Shown here piece by piece: positions 6,134 to 13,396 of a stretch of 49,021 nucleotides of DNA. Position 1 is the first letter of the stretch, and each line of letters opens with the position of its first letter. The DNA is from a virus: positions 1 to 49,021 of the IMG/VR virus record IMGVR_UViG_3300036832_001455; one strand, given 5' to 3'. Made by a program: the position numbers and the translations under genes. Under the pieces are notes generated by a model. The model was not told the DNA's origin and ran no database searches. It saw only the letters and a list, made by a program, of their open reading frames with translations.

Positions 6134-6278
6134 CGTTGTCACGCTCCCAATCTGGTCCGTCGACGTCGAATTCCCAGTTAGGGTGCTCGCGCGTCAACTC
6201 TACGAGTAGCTCAAGTAACTTCATGTTTACATGAGCGGTATATTCAGCGTTACAGTAGACACCTTTCCAAACTCTCAT
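6120..6278 (-). CDS. Hypothetical acidic protein (52 aa)
   Basis: The start at 6278 (MRVWKGVYCNAEYTAHVNMK) is chosen because its ATG overlaps the upstream TGA and AGAGG precedes it; upstream in-frame codons fall inside the previous gene. The C-terminus is acidic (FDVDGPDWERDNDEE). Unrecognised. Confidence 0.68.
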   Translation of the reverse strand: MRVWKGVYCNAEYTAHVNMKLLELLVELTREHPNWEFDVDGPDWERDNDEEA

Positions 6279-6541
6279 TCGATTACCTCTCTCGCTTCCC
6301 AGAAGTCGTCGCACATGTCGAGATCTCCATCACCACTACGGGGACAATCCATTCCGGAGAGGTCGATCTCATCCTCATCGAACGCTACAGCAGTACCACC
6401 CTCGACGTTAATGTGACGCCTGAAGAGATATTCTTCGTTCTCCTCAAGCTCACAGTTGTGAGCCGTACATACGCATCGATAGTATTTCGTCGAGCGCCAG
6501 TCGTTTTCCCAGCCAGCGTATTCCTTATTCATCTTCAGCAT
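6275..6541 (-). CDS. Hypothetical Cys-containing protein (88 aa)
   Basis: The start at 6541 (MLKMNKEYAGWENDWRSTKY) follows GAGGAG closely; the frame is open further upstream but would overlap the zinc-ribbon gene entirely. Cysteines occur as YYRCVCTAHNCELEE and later MDC and MCDD, possibly a metal site. It is strongly acidic near the end. It is coupled to the next gene by an ATGA overlap. Unrecognised. Confidence 0.68.
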   Translation of the reverse strand: MLKMNKEYAGWENDWRSTKYYRCVCTAHNCELEENEEYLFRRHINVEGGTAVAFDEDEIDLSGMDCPRSGDGDLDMCDDFWEAREVIE

Positions 6542-6734
6542 AGATCTCCTCGCCTCTCTCACGCTTATCCGCGCACGAGTTGCAGTACGCGTATTGTGGT
6601 TGTATCCTAACCATACGTCCGCAGCCTTCACACTTCTTTTCGACGTTGGTTTCCTGTATCTCGCGGTAGAACTCGACGTCGTCCTCATCGTCGATGTCCC
6701 AGTGTCCGAAGTTATCATCATAGTAGCTAGCCAC
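6525..6734 (-). CDS. Small zinc-ribbon protein (69 aa)
   Basis: An acidic N-terminus (DIDDEDDVEFYREIQE) is followed by a clear zinc-ribbon pattern CEGCGRMVRIQPQYAYCNSC, i.e. CxxC-x12-CxxC, near residues 35-54. Such single-ribbon proteins are common phage accessory factors that bind nucleic acid or host proteins. It overlaps the upstream gene by 8 bases and the downstream by 17. Specific function unknown. Confidence 0.78.
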   Translation of the reverse strand: MASYYDDNFGHWDIDDEDDVEFYREIQETNVEKKCEGCGRMVRIQPQYAYCNSCADKRERGEEIYAEDE

Positions 6735-7008
6735 GTTTCGTCTCCTTTAACAGCGCGCGTATCTTGCGTTCATTCTTCGCGTCGACGATGTAGTACCATC
6801 CTTCTTCGTCCCTTTCGACGACGCCACGTTTCCTCAAGCGATAGAGCGTATCGTACGCCATCGAGTTAACTGGCGCTTCCCAGCTACCCCTTGCCGCACG
6901 ATCAGCCCTATGTTGTCTGTTCATCTCCCTAATGACAGGGTGAGCGTTTAACTCCCAGACACTATTCGGGAGCAGTTCGAGGATTCTCTCCGTCCAGGGT
7001 TGCTTCAT
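6727..7008 (-). CDS. Winged-helix-like protein (93 aa)
   Basis: The C-terminal half reads YDTLYRLRKRGVVERDEEGW followed by a YYIVDAK wing, the helix-recognition helix-wing pattern of winged helix-turn-helix domains. The N-terminal part is a helix (TERILELLPNSVWELNAHPV), as in MarR-like or PadR-like small regulators. It probably binds DNA and may regulate the left arm. The identification is by pattern only. Confidence 0.72.
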   Translation of the reverse strand: MKQPWTERILELLPNSVWELNAHPVIREMNRQHRADRAARGSWEAPVNSMAYDTLYRLRKRGVVERDEEGWYYIVDAKNERKIRALLKETKRG

Positions 7009-7163
7009 CAGAACACCTCGACGGAGATAACGCGATCACCGCAGCGAATAATGTACGCGATGATCTCGTCCCTCAATTCACGACTCGAGCACTCGAATAC
7101 GTCTACATCTCGAGTGCGACTATTGTAGCAGTAAGTGATACGATACCACTGTCCGTCTATCAT
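7008..7163 (-). CDS. Hypothetical protein (51 aa)
   Basis: The start at 7163 (MIDGQWYRITYCYNSRTRDV) is strongly supported by AGGAGGAGACCAA directly upstream. It is a small beta-alpha-beta-like protein (SSRELRDEIIAYIIRCGDRV). It overlaps the downstream winged-helix gene by one base. Unrecognised. Confidence 0.7.
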   Translation of the reverse strand: MIDGQWYRITYCYNSRTRDVDVFECSSRELRDEIIAYIIRCGDRVISVEVF

Positions 7164-7180
7164 TTGGTCTCCTCCTCCTT

Positions 7181-7366
7181 TTAGTCGCGAAACAGAAACT
7201 TCTCGGTGATACCCTCTTCGACGAGCTCTACGTATCTGGCGACCAACAGCTTCCAACCGTCGGTTCCATACTTGGTTAGACGTGCTTCTTCGGTCATGGT
7301 GAGGATAGTCTTAACGTCCTTACCTATTACGGCAATCGCAGACAACTTACGGTTCTTCTCGTGCAT
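7181..7366 (-). CDS. Hypothetical protein (61 aa)
   Basis: The start at 7366 (MHEKNRKLSAIAVIGKDVKT) follows GGAGACCACGAA, the recurrent context. It is predicted mostly helical, with SAIAVIGKDVKTILTMTEEA, then KLLVARYVELVEEG. It is followed by the 51-aa gene after 17 bases. No function can be assigned. Confidence 0.72.
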   Translation of the reverse strand: MHEKNRKLSAIAVIGKDVKTILTMTEEARLTKYGTDGWKLLVARYVELVEEGITEKFLFRD

Positions 7367-7381
7367 TTCGTGGTCTCCTCT

Positions 7382-7435
7382 CGTACGTCCAACAATCAGG
7401 CGTACGGATGAAGGCATCTCTCTCGAGTGCCTTCA
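7382..7435 (-). terminator. Paired hairpins between two small genes
   Basis: TGAAGGCA (7409-7416) pairs with TGCCTTCA (7428-7435) across an 11-base loop, and CGTACG occurs at 7382-7387 and 7401-7406, giving a second hairpin. They lie just after the stop of the 7445-7621 gene on the minus strand. There is no U tract, so attenuation or RNA stabilisation is as likely as termination. Confidence 0.45.
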
Positions 7436-7444
7436 CCCCTACGT

Positions 7445-7621
7445 CTACTTGTCGATCTGAACCCACACATCTCTCACGAGGTTGTGACCCAAGTCGACGT
7501 TATGTGCAACGTACGACGCTGAGGGATTCGTTTCGTCGTGTTTGGGGTTGACACTCGTTAATTCCACCTCGAGGATAGGTTGCTCCCCGTCCGTCTTGTA
7601 CAGCATGAAGGATACTTTCAT
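7445..7621 (-). CDS. Hypothetical protein (58 aa)
   Basis: The start at 7621 (MKVSFMLYKTDGEQPILEVE) follows GGAGACCACA. It is predicted all-beta, ending HNLVRDVWVQIDK. It is flanked by hairpins on both sides, so it may be transcribed in a separately controlled segment. Unrecognised. Confidence 0.72.
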   Translation of the reverse strand: MKVSFMLYKTDGEQPILEVELTSVNPKHDETNPSASYVAHNVDLGHNLVRDVWVQIDK

Positions 7622-7663
7622 TGTGGTCTCCTTGTACTTCATCTTGTGCTACCCCTTAACGAT

Positions 7664-7707
7664 GGCAACACAGACAGCACCCACTAAGGGGTGCCGCCTC
7701 TGTAGCC
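7664..7707 (-). terminator. Long imperfect hairpin after the 94-aa gene
   Basis: GGCAACACAGACAGCACCC (7664-7682) and GGGTGCCGCCTCTGTAGCC (7689-7707) form a 19-bp imperfect stem with two mismatches and two G-U pairs, around a 6-base loop. It begins 12 bases beyond the stop of the 7719-8003 gene. It is a strong structure but lacks a clear U tract. Confidence 0.55.
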
Positions 7708-7718
7708 CTCGTCGTACG

Positions 7719-8003
7719 TTACTTCTTCGGTGCAGCTACCACCGACGATACCGACGAGAGCGAACCACTCGCCTTCGCCGCCTTGAACGCCTTGAACTCC
7801 TCCCGCATCGCCTGCTCACGGGTGTACTTCACCTTGTTGTACTTCGTACGGTAAACCAAGGCGTAGATGCCGCGCTCGACGATGAGGTCGATGATCTCCT
7901 TCTCCGAACGATCGCCGCGAGTTGAGAGGATCTTAGCGATGGCCGACACCTGCTCTTCGGTCAAGGTGATCTGGACGGTCTTGCTGTTGGAATTGGTAGT
8001 CAT
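7719..8003 (-). CDS. Paralogous small regulator-like protein A (94 aa)
   Basis: Unrecognised family, present twice here. Residues around 10-60 match the 8561-8782 protein closely: an ITLTEEQ/ITLSDEQ strand-helix, then EIIxLxVERGIYALxYRTKY and NKVKYTR. The short beta strand followed by helices is suggestive of ribbon-helix-helix-like DNA-binding proteins. The C-terminus carries an extra A/S/V-rich tail absent from the shorter paralogue. GGAGACCATC precedes the ATG. It lies just after the strong promoter at 8091-8119, implying abundant early expression. The DNA-binding assignment is inference. Confidence 0.78.
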   Translation of the reverse strand: MTTNSNSKTVQITLTEEQVSAIAKILSTRGDRSEKEIIDLIVERGIYALVYRTKYNKVKYTREQAMREEFKAFKAAKASGSLSSVSSVVAAPKK

Positions 8004-8090
8004 GATGGTCTCCTCTGGTTAACCTGCGTGGTGGCGTTACAACACCTACTCGATGAAGCGTCGCCGATAGAACCCGTCGCTTCATAACTT

Positions 8091-8119
8091 ATTATATAAA
8101 AAAAGTTTTGCGAAATCAA
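8091..8119 (-). promoter_or_regulatory. Sigma70-type promoter (leftward)
   Basis: On the minus strand: TTGATT (8114-8119), 17-base spacer starting TCGCAAAACTTTT, TATAAT (8091-8096). It is upstream of the 94-aa paralogue. The spacer block is nearly identical to that of the 4515-4543 promoter. Confidence 0.87.
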
Positions 8120-8309
8120 GAGGCGGAATCAACGGTCTCACGTTAAGACGTCGCGTCCCGTCTCGCGCGTCTCACGCGGGCGACTTCAAGCCAGTCCTCC
8201 GGCTCCGAACCCGGAGGACTTGCGTAGAGGATACGTATCGCTCTAAGTAATAACGCTCTTGCGAACGGTATTACCTAGAACGATATTATCATTCTAGGAA
8301 ACGACGCGC
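8120..8309 (-). other. Structured intergenic segment with serial hairpins
   Basis: No gene seen. Strong hairpins follow each other: AGTCCTCCGG/CCGGAGGACT (8193-8202 with 8211-8220, 8-base loop), GTAATA/TATTAC (8247-8252 with 8269-8274) and CCTAGAA/TTCTAGG (8274-8280 with 8292-8298). The segment lies after the 59-aa gene and before the next promoter. It could be a compound terminator or a structured RNA. No tRNA or known RNA family is recognised. Confidence 0.5.
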
Positions 8310-8489
8310 CTACTCGCGCGTTATCTTGATGCGCAACGTCTTCGAGTCGGTGCGCACACGCCAGCCCTTGCCCTGGTAGAAGTAGATCCTCAGGTAGTTG
8401 AACTGTCGACGATCGGTGCACTTGATGATAACGGTGCCACCGTTGCTTACGATGTTATCGATCCATTTGTAACTGTTACGATCTTTCAT
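8310..8489 (-). CDS. Hypothetical basic protein (59 aa)
   Basis: Opens at 8489 after AAAGGAGATAAT, an excellent ribosome-binding site. It reads MKDRNSYKWIDNIVSNGGTV at the start and ends KTLRIKITRE. It is basic and beta rich, with RRQFNYLRIYFYQGKGWRVR. It is the second gene of the short unit after the 73-aa paralogue. No homology is recognised, but the base composition and start signal match its neighbours. Confidence 0.75.
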   Translation of the reverse strand: MKDRNSYKWIDNIVSNGGTVIIKCTDRRQFNYLRIYFYQGKGWRVRTDSKTLRIKITRE

Positions 8490-8560
8490 ATTATCTCCTT
8501 TGTTATTACTTCGTTAAGCAATGGGGATATCAACTTCGATATCCCCAAGTTCGCTATTAC

Positions 8561-8782
8561 TTACTTCTGCGATGCTTTATAAGCTCTGAACTCCGCCATT
8601 TCTTCTTTTGCTCTCGTGTACTTAACCTTATTATACTTCGTTCTATACTCAAGAGCGTAAATACCTCTTTCGATAACGAGGGTGATTATCTCGTTAATGG
8701 TTCTATCTTGGCGAGTGCTGTGGATGTTAACGATCTGTTGTACTTGCTCATCGCTTAAGGTGATAGTAATCTCTTTGCCCAC
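8561..8782 (-). CDS. Paralogous small regulator-like protein B (73 aa, GTG start)
   Basis: Shorter paralogue of the 7719-8003 protein: ITITLSDEQVQQIVNIHSTR is followed by ERGIYALEYRTKYNKVKYTR near the C-terminus. GGAGACC lies upstream of a GTG start. It is the first leftward gene from the divergent region at 8783-9030, so it sits where an early regulator is often found. Its own promoter is not obvious: only a weak TATTAT without a good -35 element is visible upstream. Confidence 0.78.
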   Translation of the reverse strand: MGKEITITLSDEQVQQIVNIHSTRQDRTINEIITLVIERGIYALEYRTKYNKVKYTRAKEEMAEFRAYKASQK

Positions 8783-8824
8783 GGTAGGTCTCCTTTGGTT
8801 ATTACATCTAGTGGTACTACTTAA

Positions 8825-8863
8825 GGGGGAAACGGGGGTTACTATTTAAGAACCCCGTCCCCC
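8825..8863. terminator. Strong G/C hairpin in the divergent region
   Basis: GGGGGAAACGGGGGTT (8825-8840) pairs with AACCCCGTCCCCC (8851-8863) with small bulges and a 10-base loop. It lies between the leftward 73-aa gene and the rightward terminase promoters. It may insulate the two divergent units or act in the leader of the leftward gene. No clear poly-T on either side. Confidence 0.5.
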
Positions 8864-8937
8864 ACAACGCAGAGCAGTTGCCCTACGGGGTAACCCCTAT
8901 CACCAAATAGTACAAGTTTTACATCGGGACGTCCCTT

Positions 8938-8966
8938 TTGTACGTTGGAGCCTTAGCCGCGATAAT
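8938..8966 (+). promoter_or_regulatory. Promoter P1 for the structural operon
   Basis: TTGTAC (8938-8943), 17-base spacer, GATAAT (8961-8966). It would start about 58 bases before the terminase small-subunit ATG. Both boxes are one or two bases off consensus. Confidence 0.6.
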
Positions 8967-8993
8967 AGAATCTTGTTAGAACATAAAAAGATG

Positions 8994-9022
8994 TTGCCGT
9001 AATGCCTAAAGGGGCGTACAAT
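8994..9022 (+). promoter_or_regulatory. Promoter P2 for the structural operon
   Basis: TTGCCG (8994-8999), 17-base spacer, TACAAT (9017-9022). The expected start near 9029-9030 is immediately before the ATG at 9031, so this transcript would be leaderless unless translation starts at the ATG at 9046. It keeps the same 17-base spacing as the leftward promoters. Confidence 0.55.
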
Positions 9023-9030
9023 TAATTAGG

Positions 9031-9651
9031 ATGTCAACCCAGCCGCCGATGTTCGAAGGTATCGAGGGTATAAGCGTCAGAGACGACGCAGCGAAGACAG
9101 TGCCCTACTCGTCGCGCCTTGGACGCTATCGTCGCGCGTCTGGGAACGGCCAACCTGTCCGACTCGTCACGACAAAAGTCAAGAAGGACGAGATCCTGCG
9201 TTTGCTGCTCATCAACAAGACGACACGCGAAATTGCTAGCGAGATGCGTCTTGCGACTGGAACGGTCCGCGATTACATAAGGGGTGAGGCGTTCCAGCGT
9301 GAGCTTCGGGCGATCAGCGAGCCGATCTGGCGTCGAGTTGACGAGGAGCTTTGCCTCTCCAAACTCAATAAGACCCAGCGCATCGCCGAAATGGGCGATC
9401 GTGCTCTAGAGGTCCTCGCTGATCTGCTCGAAAGCGACGACGAACGTGTCCAGGCACGCGTCGCGAGTGACATCCTCGATCGCAATAAAGAGACATCCAA
9501 GCACGCACAGGTTGATACGACAACTCGGTTCGTAACAATCGATGCGACGAAGTTAGCCCTTGCAGCCCAGACGGCACGTGAAATCGATGCGCCGCGCGTT
9601 GTTTCACAAGACGTTGAGGGCATACGCGAGGGCCTACCCGATGGGCAATAA
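9031..9651 (+). CDS. Terminase small subunit (candidate)
   Basis: 206 aa. The expected role is recognising packaging sites and loading the large terminase on phage DNA. Around residues 47-80 is a helix-turn-helix-like segment (RLLLINKTTREIASEMRLAT, then GTVRDYIRG), as in many small terminases. A long helical region follows (LSKLNKTQRIAEMGDRALEV). It is the first gene of the rightward operon and overlaps the large subunit by 11 bases, the standard order. The start at 9031 has no good ribosome-binding site, and ATG 9046 is an alternative. The assignment rests on position and fold pattern, not on a strong family match. Confidence 0.72.
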   Translation: MSTQPPMFEGIEGISVRDDAAKTVPYSSRLGRYRRASGNGQPVRLVTTKVKKDEILRLLLINKTTREIASEMRLATGTVRDYIRGEAFQRELRAISEPIWRRVDEELCLSKLNKTQRIAEMGDRALEVLADLLESDDERVQARVASDILDRNKETSKHAQVDTTTRFVTIDATKLALAAQTAREIDAPRVVSQDVEGIREGLPDGQ

Positions 9652-11308
9652 TCTCGATATACATCCGATCCTCCTAACGGCAGCGGAAGGTAAGGCTGAC
9701 GAGCTGCGAGAAGAATTGCGCAGCCGGGCATTAAGCTCCCTCTACTATTTCGCAAAGGTCGTCATGGGCTTCAAGGACATGACGCTCGCGTACCATCTAC
9801 CGAAGTGCGAGGAGATCCAGGGCTCGATCTGGGCGCAGCGACGAATGTTCCTATGGGCACGCGGTACGTTCAAGTCGTCGATCATATCGAAGAGCTATTT
9901 GTTGTGGCGTAATGTAGGTGGTGGCGATGAGTTCTTCGACTATGAAAAGGAGGAACTCGATCCACGTAACCGTCGTTGGCTGCTCGTAGGTGAAAGCGAC
10001 GGACGCGTGCGTCGTAATATCGTTAATATCAAAGAACATCTAATGAAGAACGATATGCTTCGTTGGTTGTTCCCTGAAATCATCCCACCCGACATTAACA
10101 AGACCGTTTGGCGTGACGACGAGATCCTTTTACCAAGGACGGGCTCGTACGACGACAATACTCTCAAGGCGATTGGCATTGGAGGGAAATCGACCGGCTG
10201 GCATGGGACGGGCATTTCCTACGACGATCCAATCGGCGAGGAGGCTGCGAAGTCCGAGCCCGAAATGCAGCGTGCCAAGGACTGGTGGAAGTTAGCGACG
10301 GGCCTGCAGGAAGAGGCCGAGAAGTTCGAGGAAGTGTTCGCCGGCACACGATGGAAGCACGGTCGAGCCGATCTATACGGTGAGATCCTCGAAGAGTCAC
10401 CCTTTTATATCGACGAGGAGGGTCGCCCACACGGAGTCAAGTGCTTCGCGTATGATATCTACGATGAAGAGGGCAACTCGACGTTCCCAGAACGCTTGCC
10501 GAACCACGTACTCGCCGACATTTTACAGCGCCAAAAGTCGTACCTATTTTCGTGCCAGTACCGCAATACTCCGTCAACGCCAGCAGGTGCGGACTTTCCC
10601 GAACATCTAATCAAGTCCTATAAGATCAAAGAGGGTCCTGACGGACGACGGAACTTACTCGTGCCATCCGACGGTACTCCTCCGGTATTCCTCTACCAGC
10701 TTAATCGCTCGACGTTTCTCGATCCCTCGTCAGGTGGCAAGAGTGCGGCGTGTGAGAACGCTATCATCGCTCTTGGAACCGCTGCAGACGGCAGACAGTT
10801 CGTGCTCAAACCGATCCTTAAGAACAGTGGCTATCGGGCGATTATCGAAGATTGGCATAATGTTAACGACCAGTTTATCTGCACGATGAACAAGTACGAG
10901 AAGGCTGGTGCGCAGAAGACGATCGAGGAGTTCATTCTCGAGAAGCAACTGTACAAGACGTGCATCATTTGTGGTAAGCAGCATCGCAAGTTGATCCCCG
11001 TAGGTGTAGCGCCTCCTGGTGGTCGCGACAAAGACGATCGTATTCGTCTGTTCCTTAGTACGACAGTTGAAGAGGGTCGTCTCTATCTAGGTGAAGGTGG
11101 ACAGCACGTCCAGTTGCGTACGCAGATGGTTTCGTTTCCGCACTACCTACTTAAGGACGGTGCTGACGCACTCGCCTACGCGGTCCACGAAAGCCGACGT
11201 CCTTCGACAGAGGAAGAGATGCACGATGACTTCGAAAAGACAGCGGAACTCACCGCACCTCATCTACCTCGCGTTAATAGCGAACGTTCTTATGGAGGAT
11301 ACGCCTAA
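9641..11308 (+). CDS. terL: Terminase large subunit
   Basis: 555 aa motor-nuclease that pumps DNA into the prohead and cuts it. The start at 9641 (MGNNLDIHPILLTAAEGK) is preferred to the in-frame codon at 9560, because it overlaps the small subunit stop in the usual way and avoids a shadow extension. A Walker A variant, RGTFKSS, lies near residues 74-80 and a Walker B-like SYDDP near 192-196. The C-terminal nuclease half includes STFLDPSSGG near residue 358, with further acidic residues. Length and order fit terminases of podovirus-like phages. Portal follows with a one-base overlap. Confidence 0.92.
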   Translation: MGNNLDIHPILLTAAEGKADELREELRSRALSSLYYFAKVVMGFKDMTLAYHLPKCEEIQGSIWAQRRMFLWARGTFKSSIISKSYLLWRNVGGGDEFFDYEKEELDPRNRRWLLVGESDGRVRRNIVNIKEHLMKNDMLRWLFPEIIPPDINKTVWRDDEILLPRTGSYDDNTLKAIGIGGKSTGWHGTGISYDDPIGEEAAKSEPEMQRAKDWWKLATGLQEEAEKFEEVFAGTRWKHGRADLYGEILEESPFYIDEEGRPHGVKCFAYDIYDEEGNSTFPERLPNHVLADILQRQKSYLFSCQYRNTPSTPAGADFPEHLIKSYKIKEGPDGRRNLLVPSDGTPPVFLYQLNRSTFLDPSSGGKSAACENAIIALGTAADGRQFVLKPILKNSGYRAIIEDWHNVNDQFICTMNKYEKAGAQKTIEEFILEKQLYKTCIICGKQHRKLIPVGVAPPGGRDKDDRIRLFLSTTVEEGRLYLGEGGQHVQLRTQMVSFPHYLLKDGADALAYAVHESRRPSTEEEMHDDFEKTAELTAPHLPRVNSERSYGGYA

Positions 11309-13254
11309 TGCCTCTAACAATCGTTGAAGTTCAAGGCGCACACCTTCAAGCGAAAAAGAAGGTTATCGAGTACCTCGTCAAGGCTTTCGAGAACGCAGTT
11401 ACAGCCCGTAGTGCTCAGATCGATTCGAAGTACAAAAAATGGCTCGACAACTACAATGCGATTCCGGGGCAGAAGATACGCTCGACACCCTTTCCCAACG
11501 CATCCAACTTTATTCCTCAACTTATCCGGATGCACGTAGATATCCTGACTGCGAGAACGTTAGGTATTTTGTACGGTACCCGACCCTTCTGGCGCCCTAC
11601 TACTTTTTTATCGAATGTACCCCAGGAGCAGTTGAACTCGTTAGCGGCGTGGATGCAATATATCTCATTCAATCGTATGCAAATGTACCCGACTGTTGAT
11701 GCGTCGATCCTCGAGACGTTTAAGACAGGTACGGTCGTTGATAAGATTTGGTGGAACATCGACACGCTCTTCACTGCTACCGGAGGAGAAAACGGAAAGG
11801 TCACGACAACGAAGCTCGAAGAGGCTTCCGCGAAAATGGAGACGATCGCGTTCGAGGACTTCTTTCCTTACCCGATAACGTCGAAACGTATCGAGTTCTG
11901 CGAGATCAAATTCCATCGCCTTCGTCTGACTGAGAACGAGGTTAAGTTTCGCCAAGCGACGAAGATATGGGACGAGAAGGCTTGCGATCTCCTTCTGAAC
12001 GCTAAAGGCTCTACTGGAGGATCGAACACGAGCCAACAACAATTAAGCGAAACGGGTATTACCCTTACCGCTGATGTAGGACGTCCATACGATGTAATCG
12101 AAGCCCACTTCGACTACCAACTCGAGCCAGGCAAAAGGTACCCGCTCGTATGTGCTTTTAATCCGAAGTTCAACGACGAGAAGAGCATCCTACGGTGGTA
12201 CTACAAGCCTGGTTCGAATCCCTTCCAGCAGACGTTTATCGACTATCGCTTTATACCACGCGGAGATTCCTTCTACGGCGACTGCATACCACAAATTCTC
12301 GAGGACTCTCAAGAGGAGCAGGCACAGATTCATAACGGTCGACGCGACGCGAATATGATCGCGAACGTACCTGCGTGGAAGAAGAAACGCTACGCTGACG
12401 TCGCGAACCCTTCGACGGAATGGTACCCCGGTAAGATGTTCGAAGTCGACAACATGGACGATCTGCAGCCACTCGTCGTCGGTGCGAACTACAATAGCAT
12501 GGTCGAAGAGGAGCAGTTCGTCCTACAACTATCCGAACGCTACACAGGTGTGTCTCAGGCCCTTCAGGGTATGGGAGCTGGCGTTAACGGGAAGAGAGGT
12601 TCGTACGCGTCGCAAGGTACACTCGCAATGATCGCAGAAGGTAACAGGCGTATCGATATCTACATCAAGCGGTTGCGCATGCCGTTTAACTCCGTAGGTA
12701 ATAACATTTACACGTCCTACAGGGACTTCGGAGATCCAAATGACTGGTCGCAGTACGGAGAACACGCCCAAAATCTTATACAACTCTTCGGTAAAGACAG
12801 CGCGCTCAGTGGAGGTAAAACCTTCTTCGAGCTATCAGCTTCTGACGCTGGCGCAAATCGTGAGACTGATCGGTCTGGGCTCTTGCTTATGGCTAATACA
12901 ATGTCTTCATATTACCATGAGTTGGTCCAAGCTGCCCAAACTATTGCGCAGGCACCCCCCGATAGCCCTTTTTCGCAAATTATGCTCCAAGTTATGGACG
13001 GAGCTCGAGATCTCGCCAATCGCCTACTTTTTGTATTCGATATCGGTGACAGAGACAAGCTACTCCCCGATCTGCGAAAGGTGCTTGGAGGACCTCAAGC
13101 GGGTCAAGGACAGCCTGGAGCTCAGCCTGGCGCCGCCGCCCAATCAGGACTTCCTGAGTCTGAAGGTGATGTTTCGGTCGGCCAACTACGCGATCTATCT
13201 GGACAACTTGGAGCGCTTACGAGCAGTATGCGTCAGGGAGCTCCAACGCAGTAG
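11308..13254 (+). CDS. Portal protein
   Basis: 648 aa, forming the dodecameric DNA channel at the head vertex. The N-terminal third has the familiar portal pattern with PFPNASNFIPQLIRMHVDIL, followed by an aromatic-rich segment. The middle includes GDSFYGDCIPQILEDSQEEQ (portal stem region), and the C-terminal tail is low-complexity G/Q/A/P (GQGQPGAQPGAAAQ). It directly follows TerL with TAATG overlap. Its length is near that of podovirus portals. Its 3' end overlaps a small gene (13169-13396) in another frame. Confidence 0.9.
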   Translation: MPLTIVEVQGAHLQAKKKVIEYLVKAFENAVTARSAQIDSKYKKWLDNYNAIPGQKIRSTPFPNASNFIPQLIRMHVDILTARTLGILYGTRPFWRPTTFLSNVPQEQLNSLAAWMQYISFNRMQMYPTVDASILETFKTGTVVDKIWWNIDTLFTATGGENGKVTTTKLEEASAKMETIAFEDFFPYPITSKRIEFCEIKFHRLRLTENEVKFRQATKIWDEKACDLLLNAKGSTGGSNTSQQQLSETGITLTADVGRPYDVIEAHFDYQLEPGKRYPLVCAFNPKFNDEKSILRWYYKPGSNPFQQTFIDYRFIPRGDSFYGDCIPQILEDSQEEQAQIHNGRRDANMIANVPAWKKKRYADVANPSTEWYPGKMFEVDNMDDLQPLVVGANYNSMVEEEQFVLQLSERYTGVSQALQGMGAGVNGKRGSYASQGTLAMIAEGNRRIDIYIKRLRMPFNSVGNNIYTSYRDFGDPNDWSQYGEHAQNLIQLFGKDSALSGGKTFFELSASDAGANRETDRSGLLLMANTMSSYYHELVQAAQTIAQAPPDSPFSQIMLQVMDGARDLANRLLFVFDIGDRDKLLPDLRKVLGGPQAGQGQPGAQPGAAAQSGLPESEGDVSVGQLRDLSGQLGALTSSMRQGAPTQ

Positions 13255-13396
13255 CACGAACGACGATGTAATCTTCATCAACGGTAAGCTGACGATGTTG
13301 AAGATCCTGGAAAACCTGCCCACTGAGGTAGACAAGCGTCTCGAAGAGAAGGACGAACCACTTAAGGAGAAGCAAAATGCCCGACCCAGTATTTGA
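13169..13396 (+). CDS. Small overlapping protein between portal and scaffold (75 aa)
   Basis: Without this frame there would be an empty 122-bp gap between portal and the next gene. It starts within the portal 3' end (MFRSANYAIYLDNLERLRAV), is charged and helical, and ends DEPLKEKQNARPSI. It overlaps the next gene by 20 bases. The start is uncertain because the Shine-Dalgarno spacing is poor, and a GTG three bases earlier is possible. Function unknown; position suggests a head-assembly accessory. Confidence 0.55.
   Translation: MFRSANYAIYLDNLERLRAVCVRELQRSSTNDDVIFINGKLTMLKILENLPTEVDKRLEEKDEPLKEKQNARPSI

Noticed and set aside
8193-8220. Hairpin resembling a tRNA T-arm (GGGTTCGGAGCC on the minus strand)
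   Set aside because: No acceptor, D or anticodon arm can be built around it. It is one of several simple hairpins in the segment.
12206-12222. GGTTCGAATCCC in the portal gene, T-loop-like
   Set aside because: It is coding in frame (PGSNPF) and no tRNA cloverleaf can be formed around it.
12740-13168. Upstream extension of the small gene that overlaps the portal 3' end
   Set aside because: The sequence before 13169 looks like an out-of-frame reading of the portal, with S/R/L-rich residues. Only the last part is protein-like.
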